Shown piece by piece: positions 1 to 9,330 of a stretch of 64,000 nt of DNA. The notes under the pieces were generated by a model that ran no database searches, had not been told where the DNA came from, and was given only the letters and a program-made list of their open reading frames with translations. The stretch's first letter is position 1; each line of letters starts with the position of its first letter. This stretch comes from Flavobacterium hibernum (GTDB taxonomy: Bacteria; Bacteroidota; Bacteroidia; Flavobacteriales; Flavobacteriaceae): NCBI RefSeq assembly GCF_000832125.1, contig NZ_JPRK01000002.1, positions 186,001-250,000 on the forward strand, written 5' to 3'. The translations under genes were made by a program, and so were the position numbers.

Positions 1-2408
1 ACAATAGTAATACAGGTGTAGCTTCAAACCCATTAAACTTTATTAATCCGCAGGATATCGAAAGTATTGAAGTTCTAAAAGATGCATCAGCTTCTGCAAT
101 TTACGGTTCAAGAGCTGCAAATGGAGTTATTGTAATTACAACAAAAAAAGGATCAAAAGGAAGAACTCAAATCAACCTTTCTATGACTTCGGGATTTTCA
201 ACATTAACCAATAAAGTTAAAGTTTTTAATGCTGATGAATTTAGAAAACAAGTTGTTGCCGTAAACGGAACTTTACAAGATGGTGGAGCAAATACAGACT
301 GGCAAGATGAATTAACAAGAACTGGTGTTTCGCAAAACCTTAATTTTTCGATGAGTGGCGGAACAGACAAATCAACATATGCAGCCTCTATTGGTGTAGA
401 CAATCAACAAGGAGTTTTGCAAAACAGTGATTTAAAACGTTATTCAGGACGTTTAAATTTAAACCAAAAAGCACTTAACGATAAGTTTAATGTGGCTTTT
501 AATTTGACAGCAACAAAACTTGAAAATTCAAGACCAGATGCAAGAGGTGTAGTAGGTAATATGCTTACGATGAATCCTACCGATGCGGTTTATGTAAATG
601 GAGAACCAAATGTTAATTTAAGTAATGACGTTTTGAACCCTATAATCAGTCAGAGACTTTATTCTGATGAAACGAACAACAACCGTATTTTGGCTAATAT
701 TGCGCCATCTTATGAATTTATAAAAGGATTAACTTATAAATTTAATCTTGGAGTAGATTATTCAATGTCTGAAAGAGATATACAAGTTTTACCATACAGA
801 TCAGCAACTAATACCACTTTAGGATCTTTAAACAATATCGTTACTACAAATAACAATACTTTGTATGAGAATACATTGACGTATAATTTTAATGCAAAAA
901 AGCATAGTTTCACTATTTTGGCAGGACAATCGTATCAAAAAATACAAGTAAACCAAAAGAACTACAATTTATCCGGATTTCCTGATAATGGTGTAGAACC
1001 AAAAAATCAAATCGAAACCGCAAGTGAGCGTACAACTCAGTCTTCATCTGCAGTAGAAAATGAATTACAGTCTTTCTTTGGAAGATTGAATTATGGATAC
1101 GACAATAAATATTTGCTTACAGCAACTATGCGTGCCGATGGTTCTTCGAAATTTGGTAAAAATAACAGATATGGATATTTTCCATCTGTAGCCTTAGGTT
1201 GGAACATTAGTAAAGAAGATTTCTTAAAAGAGTCTGAAACAATTAATAATCTTAAACTTAGAGCAAGTTGGGGAAAAACAGGTTCACAAGAAATTCCATC
1301 TAAAATAACCAAAGCAAGTTATACCGAAAGTAATACAGGAAACGATACATACCCGTTAGATCCATCTGCTACAGATTTAAGCGGATATCCTTATGGATCA
1401 ATCTACACACGTTTAGCCAATCCAAACATTCAATGGGAGGTTTCAACACAAGCAAATATAGGTTTAGACTTTAGTTTGTTCAACAATAGATTATCAGGAA
1501 CAGTTGATTATTTCAACAAAGTTTCAGAAAATATTTTACTAGAAGTTGCGCCGGTAGATCCTATTCAGCCAACATCAAAATATTGGACAAATATTCCAAA
1601 TATGCAAATTAAAAATAATGGTATTGAGGTTGCTTTAGATTACAGCAGTGATAAAAGCAGAGACTTCTCATATAGCATTGGTGGAAACATATCTTTTACA
1701 GATAATAAAGTAGTAAACTCACCTTATAAAATATTAACTACAGGAGGAGCGCAAGGTGGCGGACAATCTGGAGCAACGATTAACGGAGTTATTAACGGGC
1801 AACCTATTGGTTCTTTTTATATGCTTGACTTCATCGGAATTGGTGCTGATGGTTTAAACCAATTTGCAGATACAAATGGAGATGGAAAAATTCTTGACGA
1901 TGATCGTATCGTGGCAGGAAGTGCCTTACCGGATTATATTTATGCTTTTTACCTGAATTTTAAATATAAGAATTTTGATTTAGGAGTTAACTTTAATGGA
2001 GCAGGAGGTAACAAAATTTACAACCACGTTGCAATGTCTTCATTCAACAGAGGGCAGCTTGCAAATTCATTCAACACCACAGATAGAGCTTCACAATACT
2101 TAAACGAAGCTTCGACAAACTCTAATACAGTTTCGACAAGATATCTAGAAGACGGAAGTTATTTAAGATTAAATAATGCAACTCTTGGATACAACTTAAG
2201 ACCAAAAATGATTGGACTTGATAATGTAATGGATAACATACGTCTTTCGATAACAGGACAAAACTTATTTGTAATTACTAAATACAGCGGATATGATCCT
2301 GAAATTAATACAGGAACATCAGTTGGCGATATTCAGTCTTTTGGAATTGACTACTTCAGTTACCCAAGAAGCAGAACTGTTTTATTTGGCTTAAACGTTG
2401 CATTTTAA
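1..2408 (+). CDS. SusC/RagA-family TonB-linked outer membrane protein (5' partial)
   Basis: C-terminal part of a SusC-type outer-membrane TonB-dependent transporter, which imports a ligand captured by its SusD partner. The gene is open from base 3 and its start lies left of the window. The plug-domain signature is visible at once: [18 protein letters not shown] followed by [15 protein letters not shown]. The remaining roughly 740 residues are alternating beta-barrel strands ending in an aromatic C-terminus (VLFGLNVAF). The next gene is a SusD homologue 16 bp away, the normal pairing. The substrate cannot be read from the sequence; the two phosphatase genes downstream suggest a phosphorus-containing ligand, which is inference. 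An internal ATG at 183 is not the real start because it lies within the plug. Confidence 0.93.
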   Translation, partial: NSNTGVASNPLNFINPQDIESIEVLKDASASAIYGSRAANGVIVITTKKGSKGRTQINLSMTSGFSTLTNKVKVFNADEFRKQVVAVNGTLQDGGANTDWQDELTRTGVSQNLNFSMSGGTDKSTYAASIGVDNQQGVLQNSDLKRYSGRLNLNQKALNDKFNVAFNLTATKLENSRPDARGVVGNMLTMNPTDAVYVNGEPNVNLSNDVLNPIISQRLYSDETNNNRILANIAPSYEFIKGLTYKFNLGVDYSMSERDIQVLPYRSATNTTLGSLNNIVTTNNNTLYENTLTYNFNAKKHSFTILAGQSYQKIQVNQKNYNLSGFPDNGVEPKNQIETASERTTQSSSAVENELQSFFGRLNYGYDNKYLLTATMRADGSSKFGKNNRYGYFPSVALGWNISKEDFLKESETINNLKLRASWGKTGSQEIPSKITKASYTESNTGNDTYPLDPSATDLSGYPYGSIYTRLANPNIQWEVSTQANIGLDFSLFNNRLSGTVDYFNKVSENILLEVAPVDPIQPTSKYWTNIPNMQIKNNGIEVALDYSSDKSRDFSYSIGGNISFTDNKVVNSPYKILTTGGAQGGGQSGATINGVINGQPIGSFYMLDFIGIGADGLNQFADTNGDGKILDDDRIVAGSALPDYIYAFYLNFKYKNFDLGVNFNGAGGNKIYNHVAMSSFNRGQLANSFNTTDRASQYLNEASTNSNTVSTRYLEDGSYLRLNNATLGYNLRPKMIGLDNVMDNIRLSITGQNLFVITKYSGYDPEINTGTSVGDIQSFGIDYFSYPRSRTVLFGLNVAF

Positions 2409-2424
2409 TCAAAAACAAAATAAC

Positions 2425-4167
2425 ATGAAAAACAAAATAATAATAGCAACTCTTGCATTAGGTTTAATGTTTACCTGGAGTTGTACAGACTTAGAAGAAA
2501 AAGTACTGGACGAATCCTTAAACGGAGCAGGACAGGCAGATGCTATAAGTGGTGCAATTGCGCCAGCATATGGTCAGCTAAAATCGACATGGATACATAC
2601 CAACAATTTTGGATTACAGTTAATTGCAAGTGACGAGGGAATTTTACCTTACAGAGGAGGAACAGACTGGTATGATGGTGGTAAATATTTAGCAGTTCAT
2701 GCACATACTACAACGCCTACAAATGATTTGGTTACTAGTACATGGAACGAACTTACTAAAAATATTTCAAGAACATTATCTGCAATTGAAGTATTAAGAC
2801 CACTTGCTGAAGCAGGAAACAAAGAGGCACAAGGAGCACTTTACGAAATGAAAGCCCTGAGAGCTTATTTAAATATGATGACATTGGACAGTTGGGGACT
2901 TGTGTTTAAAAAAGAGTCATCGGCTAGTACTTCAGAAATACTTCGCGGACAAGATGCAGTTGCTTATATAGAAAGCGAATTGTTATCTGTTGCTGATGTA
3001 ATTAATACAGACAAAGGGCCTGGTAGAATGACACAAGCGGCAGTTTGGGGACTTCTTTCAAGATTGTATCTAAATGCTTCTGTTTATCGTGATCCTTATG
3101 GTACAGCTACATTTGCTGCGGCAGATATGGATAAGGTTATAAAATATACAGATAACATTATTAACTCTGGAAAATTTGCTTTATCTCCTGAATATTTTGA
3201 TTTGTTTGATGATAAAAATAATTCAAATAAAGAATTAATTTTTGCAATGGATCAACGTGGGGTTTTAAAAGACGAAAATAACCGTTGGGCATATTGGTCT
3301 ATTCCAGGATCAATGTTTCCTAGACCGGAATCTATTAATGCAGATGGTACAGATGGACCTGCTATTACTTCAGATTTTTATCAAACATGGGTTAAAGCTT
3401 ATGGATCTGTAGATCCTGCCGATGCCGATTCTAGATTTTACAAGAACAATGCAAAAGTGCCTGCAAACTTAAAAGATCTTACTGGATTTTCGCCACTAAA
3501 CGATCAGGATCATTACTATTGCGTAAAAGCTGAAGATTTTGAAATCGACAGAGGAATCATGAGAGGTATTCCTTGGGCAGCGAGAAAAGATGCAAACGGA
3601 GCATTTTTTAAATGTGACGGAGGATATAGAATTTACCCGGTGAAACAAATTAAAGGAAACGGTCCTGACAAAAATGTAGGTTATGTTAACCTGACTGAGA
3701 AAGTTGATTTTACTAAAGAAGGAAGTATGCACTATTCTGGATACAGAGTTTCTAAATACCAATTTAGCCATACCTCTCCAGACGGAAATTATTACAGCAG
3801 TGTAGATATGATATTGCTAAGATATGCCGAAATTTTTATGATGCGTGCTGAGGCTAAATTAAGAAAAGGAGATAACGCCGGAGCATTGGCCGATATGAAT
3901 AAAGTAAGAACTTCTAGAACTGCGCGAGCTCCAATTCCTGCTGCACTTCCTGCAATTACTCTAGATATTTTGTATAGAGAATATGGTTTTGAATTTTATT
4001 GGGAAGGTTTGAGAAGAAATACTCAAATTCGTTTTGGACATTATGAAGATAAATGGACTGAAAAAACAGATACAGATGTAAACAAAAGATTATTCCCAAT
4101 TCCTCAAGTAGCAATCGACGGAGCATCTAACACTCCTGGATATTTAGTGCAAAACAAAGGATATTAA
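2425..4167 (+). CDS. RagB/SusD family nutrient-uptake lipoprotein
   Basis: SusD-like surface lipoprotein of 580 residues that would cap the neighbouring SusC channel and bind its ligand. The start at 2425 gives a lipoprotein signal (MKNKIIIATLALGLMFTWSC) with the lipobox cysteine at residue 20; an upstream in-frame ATG at 2398 lies inside the susC stop region and would spoil the signal peptide. Helical TPR-like segments and the late motif LRYAEIFMMRAEAKLRKGD, followed by YREYGFEFYWEGLRR, are characteristic of the SusD/RagB family. The gene directly follows susC and is closed by a strong hairpin. Confidence 0.92.
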   Translation: MKNKIIIATLALGLMFTWSCTDLEEKVLDESLNGAGQADAISGAIAPAYGQLKSTWIHTNNFGLQLIASDEGILPYRGGTDWYDGGKYLAVHAHTTTPTNDLVTSTWNELTKNISRTLSAIEVLRPLAEAGNKEAQGALYEMKALRAYLNMMTLDSWGLVFKKESSASTSEILRGQDAVAYIESELLSVADVINTDKGPGRMTQAAVWGLLSRLYLNASVYRDPYGTATFAAADMDKVIKYTDNIINSGKFALSPEYFDLFDDKNNSNKELIFAMDQRGVLKDENNRWAYWSIPGSMFPRPESINADGTDGPAITSDFYQTWVKAYGSVDPADADSRFYKNNAKVPANLKDLTGFSPLNDQDHYYCVKAEDFEIDRGIMRGIPWAARKDANGAFFKCDGGYRIYPVKQIKGNGPDKNVGYVNLTEKVDFTKEGSMHYSGYRVSKYQFSHTSPDGNYYSSVDMILLRYAEIFMMRAEAKLRKGDNAGALADMNKVRTSRTARAPIPAALPAITLDILYREYGFEFYWEGLRRNTQIRFGHYEDKWTEKTDTDVNKRLFPIPQVAIDGASNTPGYLVQNKGY

Positions 4168-4189
4168 ATCAAGTAAATTAAAAGTTTAG

Positions 4190-4239
4190 TTTGAAGGCTG
4201 ATGGTTTTCTTTTATTGAAAAACCAATACAGCCTTCAAA
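4190..4239 (+). terminator. Rho-independent terminator after susD
   Basis: Inverted repeat TTTGAAGGCTG/CAGCCTTCAAA, with an inner GGTTTTC/GAAAAACC extension, followed by TTTT. It lies between the susD homologue and the phosphatase gene, so the phosphatase may be transcribed separately or by partial read-through. Confidence 0.7.
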
Positions 4240-4257
4240 TTTTAAATATAAAAAAAA

Positions 4258-5229
4258 ATGAAAATACCAGTACTGCCAAAAATAGCATTTAGAGTTTTGA
4301 TTTGTACGCTCTCTATAAATTTTGCTACAGCACAAACAAAAGATACGAGTGTTAAAAAATTCCCTAATGCTTTAAATTTTATTGTAATGGGAGATTGGGG
4401 TAGATTTGGTGAAGATCATCAAATTCCTGTTGCCAAACAAATGGCGATTACTGCCAAAGACATAGATCGTGATTTTATAATTTCTGCAGGCGATAATTTT
4501 TATCCAGTAGGAGTAGCGAGCGAATACGATCCGCAATGGAAAACATCTTTTGAAGATATTTATAAAGATTTTTCACTTCATTGGAACTGGTATTCCGTAT
4601 TAGGAAACCATGATTATGCCGGAAATCCTGACGCGCAGGTTGCTTATTCAAAAATAAGCCGTCGTTGGAATATGCCAGCCAGATATTACAGCAAAACATT
4701 TGATATAAACGGAGATCCTAGTCAGCAAGTATTAATTGCTTTTATAGATACAAATCCTTTAATCCCTGAATTTTATAAAAATGATGTTTATGGTAAAAAC
4801 GTAGTTTCTCAAGATACAACTGCACAAAAAAAATGGCTTGTTAAAACCCTTTCGACAGCGCCAAAAAGTGTAAAGTGGAAATTAGTTGTAGGTCATCATC
4901 CGCTATTTACAGCAACTTTAAAAAGAAGAGAAAGTTATGATACAAAAGCGGTACGAAAATCATTAAAAGCGTTACTTGATAAATATGAAGTAGATGCTTA
5001 TATCGCCGGACATGATCATGATTTGCAACATTTATTACCAGAAGGCAAAACCCATTATTTTGTTTCAGGATCAGCATCAGAAGCTACTCCAATCGACATT
5101 TTACCCATAAGTAAATTAGCTGTTTCAGAATACGGATTTATGGTATTTTCAGTTTTGGCCAACAGCTTATATGTACAAGCAGTTAACGAAAAAGGAGAAG
5201 TCATTTATACAACCGAAGTAAAAAAATAA
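4258..5229 (+). CDS. secreted purple-acid-phosphatase-like metallophosphatase
   Basis: Calcineurin-like metallophosphatase of 323 residues related to tartrate-resistant (purple) acid phosphatases, predicted to hydrolyse phosphomonoesters outside the cytoplasm. A signal peptide ends near residue 25 (NFATAQ). The family metal-binding motifs are all present and in order: GDWG (45-48), GDNFY (about 78-82), GNHDY (116-120), GHHP (212-215) and GHDHD (251-255). It follows the SusC/SusD pair and precedes an alkaline phosphatase, pointing to phosphate release from organic phosphate. The exact substrate is unknown. Confidence 0.88.
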   Translation: MKIPVLPKIAFRVLICTLSINFATAQTKDTSVKKFPNALNFIVMGDWGRFGEDHQIPVAKQMAITAKDIDRDFIISAGDNFYPVGVASEYDPQWKTSFEDIYKDFSLHWNWYSVLGNHDYAGNPDAQVAYSKISRRWNMPARYYSKTFDINGDPSQQVLIAFIDTNPLIPEFYKNDVYGKNVVSQDTTAQKKWLVKTLSTAPKSVKWKLVVGHHPLFTATLKRRESYDTKAVRKSLKALLDKYEVDAYIAGHDHDLQHLLPEGKTHYFVSGSASEATPIDILPISKLAVSEYGFMVFSVLANSLYVQAVNEKGEVIYTTEVKK

Positions 5230-5357
5230 AGTATATCAAGAAAATATTTGCCCGAATTTTTAAAGATAGCTTTTTAAAAAATATTTAAAAAAATGCCAAT
5301 CAAATTCATGTAAATGAAGGCGATGGTAATTGTTAGTGTGTTATTTATTTTTTTTTC

Positions 5358-5384
5358 ACTGCAGGCTTAGTCGGAGTCTGCAGT
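5358..5384. other. hairpin of unknown role between two phosphatase genes
   Basis: ACTGCAG at 5358-5364 and CTGCAGT at 5378-5384 form a 7-bp stem in the 253-bp gap between the two phosphatase genes. A T-run precedes it rather than follows it, so it is not a normal terminator for the + strand. No Pho-type operator was recognised in this gap. Confidence 0.35.
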
Positions 5385-5482
5385 TGATAAAAAAGATAAT
5401 AAATTAGAGTAAGAATCTACAAGTAAATAATATTCTGCGCAAAGTTACCTACGGCTTTACGGGAGAATAAATTAAATTTTCG

Positions 5483-7318
5483 ATGAAAAAAATAATCACC
5501 CTTTTTTGCCTCCAATTTGTCCTGTTAGTTCAAGCACAGGAATATAGTTCTTCAAACATACATTCTCATAACGATTATGCAAGTACAATGCCTTTTTATA
5601 ATGCCTATTCTAATGAAGCAGGAATTATAGAAGCCGATGTTTTTTTAGTAAATAATGAATTATTTGTAGCGCACACTTCAAAGGAAATTAGTATTGAAAA
5701 TTCACTGAAAAAAATGTATTTAGAGCCATTATCTTCTAAGCTCAAAAAATTAGACGGTCAGGTATATCCAAGCAATAAGCCTTTAATATTAATGATCGAT
5801 ATTAAATCTAATGGCGACGAAACTTTAAAAATAATTGTACAGCAATTAAAACTGTTTCCGGAAATTATTTCCAACAAAAATGTAAAAGTTGTTATTTCAG
5901 GAAACAGACCAGCTCCAGCAAAATGGTTGGAATATCCTGAGTTTATTTATTTTGACGGAAGACCTACTGAAAACTATTCTTCGCAAGAATTATCACGTGT
6001 CGAATTGATAAGTCAGGATTTAAAAGAGCTAACAGTTTGGAATGGTAAAGGCGTTTTAACACAGGCGGATTTAGAAAAAATTCAATCAACAATTAAAAAG
6101 GTTCACGATCAGCACAAAAAAATGAGGTTCTGGGCAACTCAGGATAATGTTAATACCTGGATGACATTAATGAATTTAAAAGTTGATTTTATTGGGACGG
6201 ATAATGTATCTGCATTAACTGAATTTATAAAAAAAATAAAAACAACATTTTATCAAAATACCGAATTTCATTCTGCTTATGTTCCTAAAAACACAGCGAC
6301 TTCTTTCAAAAACAAACAGCCCAAAAATGTAATATTACTTATTGGCGACGGAATGGGATTAACGCAAATTTATGCCGGATACACTGCTAATAAAGGACAA
6401 TTAAGTTTGTTTAATATTCCAACACAAGGACTTTCTATCACGAAGGCTTCAGACAGTTATATAACAGATTCTGCTGCAGGAGCAACGGCTATGGCAACTG
6501 GACATAAAACCAATAATCGATTTATTAGTGTTGATGAAAACGGAAAATCGTTGGAATTAATTACCCAGCAGTTAGCAAAGAAAAACTTTAAAACTGCCAT
6601 TATTTCTGCAGGAAATATAACTGATGCAACTCCAGCGGCTTTCTACGCGCATCAACCTGAAAGAAGTTACAGCGAACCAATAGCGAATGATTTTTTATCG
6701 AATCCGTCTGATATTTTAATAGGAGGAGGAACTAAAGAGTTTACAGCGAGAAAAGATGGTAAAGATTTGTCTAAAATATTGTCGCAAAAAGGATACACTT
6801 TCTCAGATAAATTTAGTGCTCTTGATACCATTAAAAACTTCAAGTTTATTATTTTAGATGATGCTTCGGTAGTTTCTATGAAAAATGGAAGGGGAGATTT
6901 TTTAACCAAATCTTTGGCGAAAGCAACTTCAACTTTTGTTAAAACAAAAAATCCATTTTTCATCATGGCCGAAGGAGCTCAAATTGATTATGGCGGGCAT
7001 ACTAATAATGTTGAATATGTAGTTCGTGAAATGCTCGATTTTGACAAAGTTGTAGGGCAAGCAATGGAGTTTGTAGATAAAAATCCAGAAACGTTATTAA
7101 TCGTCACAGCAGACCATGAAACTGGTGGTTTATCGTTAATCGATGGTAGTGTAGCAAAAGGTTATGTACAGGGAAGTTTTAGTACAAATGATCATACAGC
7201 AGTTCCTGTTCCTGTTTTTGCTTATGGTCCCGGAGCTCATGTTTTTTCGGGAGTTTATCAAAACACTGAAATTTACACAAAAATAATGGAGGTGCTTTTT
7301 AAAAAAAAAGCATTCTAA
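5483..7318 (+). CDS. alkaline phosphatase fused to N-terminal PI-PLC/GDPD-like domain
   Basis: Two-domain secreted phosphatase of 611 residues. After a signal peptide ending near residue 18 (LLVQAQ), residues about 22-255 resemble the phosphatidylinositol-phospholipase C/glycerophosphodiesterase barrel seen in Bacteroidota proteins: HSHNDY, EADVFL and VAHTSKE motifs, then LILMIDIKS. Residues about 280-611 are a PhoA-type alkaline phosphatase: GDGMG (about 287), the nucleophile region TDSAAGATAMATGHK (about 330) and the metal ligands TADHETGG (about 542). The fusion would let one protein cleave a phosphodiester and then release phosphate, which is inference. It ends in basic residues with no obvious sorting domain. 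Confidence 0.88.
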   Translation: MKKIITLFCLQFVLLVQAQEYSSSNIHSHNDYASTMPFYNAYSNEAGIIEADVFLVNNELFVAHTSKEISIENSLKKMYLEPLSSKLKKLDGQVYPSNKPLILMIDIKSNGDETLKIIVQQLKLFPEIISNKNVKVVISGNRPAPAKWLEYPEFIYFDGRPTENYSSQELSRVELISQDLKELTVWNGKGVLTQADLEKIQSTIKKVHDQHKKMRFWATQDNVNTWMTLMNLKVDFIGTDNVSALTEFIKKIKTTFYQNTEFHSAYVPKNTATSFKNKQPKNVILLIGDGMGLTQIYAGYTANKGQLSLFNIPTQGLSITKASDSYITDSAAGATAMATGHKTNNRFISVDENGKSLELITQQLAKKNFKTAIISAGNITDATPAAFYAHQPERSYSEPIANDFLSNPSDILIGGGTKEFTARKDGKDLSKILSQKGYTFSDKFSALDTIKNFKFIILDDASVVSMKNGRGDFLTKSLAKATSTFVKTKNPFFIMAEGAQIDYGGHTNNVEYVVREMLDFDKVVGQAMEFVDKNPETLLIVTADHETGGLSLIDGSVAKGYVQGSFSTNDHTAVPVPVFAYGPGAHVFSGVYQNTEIYTKIMEVLFKKKAF

Positions 7319-7357
7319 AAAGTTAAGCATCAATGCTTCGAATACTCATAAAAACAA

Positions 7358-7509
7358 TTTAACACATAGAATCATAGCTTATAGATGTGTAAAGAATGCA
7401 AAAAAGAAACTAGTTTCTCACACATAGATCTATGTTTGTTAATACAAGTGAAACGCCTTTTATAAGTTTACAATCCCGACGTTTCGGGACTATGATTCTA
7501 TGTGTTAAA
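7358..7509. repeat. 152-bp inverted-repeat element (REP/MITE-like)
   Basis: The outer arms are a perfect 20-bp inverted repeat: TTTAACACATAGAATCATAG at 7358-7377 and its reverse complement at 7490-7509. Inside are the palindromes AGAAACTAGTTTCT (7405-7418) and CATAGATCTATG, and the small hairpin TCCCGA-cgtt-TCGGGA just before the right arm. No protein is encoded. The structure suits a non-autonomous mobile repeat or a long foldback RNA; no target-site duplication was identified. Confidence 0.75.
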
Positions 7510-7616
7510 AATAATTACACCCAACAGGTATGAATTAAATTTATTTTGATGTTTGTTGAGGTAATTCGGAGTTATGTTTTAAGATTACACTTTAGTTTTT
7601 TTTACAATTGAAAATA

Positions 7617-7640
7617 GGGTGAAAAATTAAATTTTCGCCC
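7617..7640. terminator. bidirectional terminator-like hairpin
   Basis: GGGTGAAAA...TTTTCGCCC near-perfect stem with one G-U pair, followed by seven T on the + strand. It serves the phosphatase operon from the left and possibly the leftward gene from the right. Confidence 0.6.
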
Positions 7641-7758
7641 TTTTTTTATTCTAAAAATACAGTTAAGAATTTTGAATTTACAGACAAACAATTTACTGTT
7701 GTATGAAAAATTTTCGGAGAAACTAAAATCTGATCTAATCTAATCCGTGTTTTTTTGT

Positions 7759-8163
7759 TTAAAAGGATATTGTATTAGATTTAAAATGCTTTGTAATTTG
7801 TTTTGGCGTCGTAATAACTTCTCTGCGAATAGGATCAAACCATTCTACTTCTTTAGTCACTTCGGCACAGCACTCCATTTTTGAGTTGAAAAAACAGCTT
7901 TTAATATTGATTTTATCATCTAAATAACAATGTTTCATTTCTACAAAAAAATGTTCAGTAAACATTAAATTTTTATATGATACTATTTCATGTTTTCCTT
8001 CTTGTAAACCAAGATGCAGCGACATAAGTTTTTCTCTCGAAAAACCATTGTAAAATAAAAAATGATATAATAATCGAACCGTATACGAAATGTATGCCGT
8101 ATTTTCCATTACCATAAAATCATTTACATCTTCTCCCGTAACAACATAATTTTTACTGACCAT
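7759..8163 (-). CDS. putative hotdog-fold acyl-CoA thioesterase-like protein
   Basis: Small cytoplasmic protein of 134 residues with no signal peptide. The pattern DVNDFMVMENTAYISYT near the N-terminus, a central LHLGLQEGKHEIVSYKNLMF, and a C-terminal EVTKEVEWFDPIRREVITTP look like the YbgC/4-hydroxybenzoyl-CoA thioesterase layout, where the last strand is followed by a W/F-D-x-x-(T/R)-R turn and proline-rich end. The usual catalytic D-x-x-G-H-V-N segment is not conserved (ENTAYISY instead), so enzyme activity is uncertain. It stands alone between convergent and co-oriented genes. Confidence 0.5.
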   Translation of the reverse strand: MVSKNYVVTGEDVNDFMVMENTAYISYTVRLLYHFLFYNGFSREKLMSLHLGLQEGKHEIVSYKNLMFTEHFFVEMKHCYLDDKINIKSCFFNSKMECCAEVTKEVEWFDPIRREVITTPKQITKHFKSNTISF

Positions 8164-8327
8164 TTTAAATTTAGTTAAGGTTTAAAAAAAGAGGTCAGTT
8201 TATTGTAAAACTGACCTCAAAACAATAGTCATGTTTAATGATCTTCTAAATCAAAAAGAGCTCAATTTATTTAATATTCGATGGGTGATTTCTATTATCT
8301 AAATTTTTGATCTTAATGAAGAGAGAA

Positions 8328-8885
8328 TCACTTAATTAATAAAAAATTGTAATTAATTTTTATTTTGTCAGCAATCTTTTTTCTAACAAGGCTTGGTATT
8401 TCAATATCAAAATCTTCAGGTTTTACTTCAAATGAACCTAAGGCATTTACTCCGTTGGCAGCTTTCGAAACTTTTACGATAACCGTAACAGGTTTTGTTT
8501 TTCCATGAATGGTAAGATTTCCTTTTAAAGTAAAATTTTTAGCTGTATTTGTAATTTTAGAAATGTCGAAATCTTCGATTTTACCTTTTAAAGTTGCTTT
8601 CGAAAACTTTTCAGATTCCATATAATTTTCGTTAAAATGCTCTTCCATTAAAGCAACCTTAAATCGAAATCCTTTTATTAAAACCAAAGCAGCAAAATCT
8701 CCGGTTGATTGTTCCAGAACTGCTGATGTACTTTTATTTTCGGCAGCAACTTCTTCGTAAGAAGGCATAGAAGCCTGAAATTTTATGCTACCTGTTTTTG
8801 TAATCAGTTTTTGAGCAAATCCATCAGTAGTATTTGCAACAATAATAAGCAGTAAGGCAAGGAAATTAAAAAATGATTTTTTCAT
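8328..8885 (-). CDS. YceI family periplasmic protein
   Basis: YceI-type lipocalin-like protein of 185 residues. The start at 8885 gives the signal peptide MKKSFFNFLALLLIIVANTT...GFAQ; a longer frame upstream overlaps the preceding gene. Family features include the early KTGSIKFQASMP segment, FxALVLIKGFRFKVALMEEHFNE, and the GNLTIHGKTKPVTV turn typical of YceI. YceI proteins bind long isoprenoid or amide lipids in the periplasm; the ligand here is unknown. It is the last gene of a leftward cluster behind a cytochrome c-like lipoprotein, an association seen in other Bacteroidota. Confidence 0.85.
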   Translation of the reverse strand: MKKSFFNFLALLLIIVANTTDGFAQKLITKTGSIKFQASMPSYEEVAAENKSTSAVLEQSTGDFAALVLIKGFRFKVALMEEHFNENYMESEKFSKATLKGKIEDFDISKITNTAKNFTLKGNLTIHGKTKPVTVIVKVSKAANGVNALGSFEVKPEDFDIEIPSLVRKKIADKIKINYNFLLIK

Positions 8886-8890
8886 AATGA

Positions 8891-9310
8891 TTAATTTTCT
8901 TTTAAACCATCTGTATTCCATTTTACAATTGCATCAATATTAGCCTGAGACATTCTTCCGCCTTGAGGCATAAGTCCTTGCTGTCCGCTTTGTAACTGAA
9001 TTCGGTTCAATAAACCTGCGCTCTCAACCGCAGCTTTAACCTGTGCAAAAGTCGTTAAAGGTCTAAAAGCAGCAGATCTGCCACTTTGGTGACAACTTAT
9101 ACAATTGGCATCAATAATTGATTTTACATCTTTAGTATACGTAAGCGCAGTACTTGGCGTTGTTGGCGTAGTAGGAGTCGTTGGAGTCGTTGGAATTGTG
9201 GGTGTGGTAGGAGTTGTAATTACTGGAGGAGTTTCGATATCTTGATAAGTAGAATCGCTACAACTTGCGAGTGTAGCCAGTAAAATCGTAATTGCTATTG
9301 CTTTTTTCAT
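8891..9310 (-). CDS. cytochrome c-like lipoprotein with Thr-Pro linker
   Basis: Lipoprotein of 139 residues: the start at 9310 gives a signal with lipobox LATLASC (Cys 17). A linker of repeated T-P-T-(T/I)-P units, about 30 residues, leads to a small cytochrome c-type domain with one CISCH heme-attachment motif and a likely distal Met ligand in QQGLMPQGGRMSQ. This suggests a surface-tethered electron-transfer protein. It lies between the beta-barrel gene and yceI with gaps of 20 and 5 bp, so all three are probably co-transcribed. Confidence 0.85.
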   Translation of the reverse strand: MKKAIAITILLATLASCSDSTYQDIETPPVITTPTTPTIPTTPTTPTTPTTPSTALTYTKDVKSIIDANCISCHQSGRSAAFRPLTTFAQVKAAVESAGLLNRIQLQSGQQGLMPQGGRMSQANIDAIVKWNTDGLKEN

Positions 9311-9330
9311 AATTTGATTATTTAGGGTTA

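Larger units (their letters stand above)
7319..7758. other. 440-bp intergenic region
   Basis: No gene recognised. It holds the long inverted-repeat element at 7358-7509 and a bidirectional terminator-like hairpin at 7617-7640, between convergent genes. Weak open frames here lack any protein-like character. Confidence 0.7.

Noticed and set aside
4168..4257. Pho-box-like direct repeats before the phosphatase
   Set aside because: Only the terminator hairpin is visible; no repeated 7-mers with 11-bp spacing were found.
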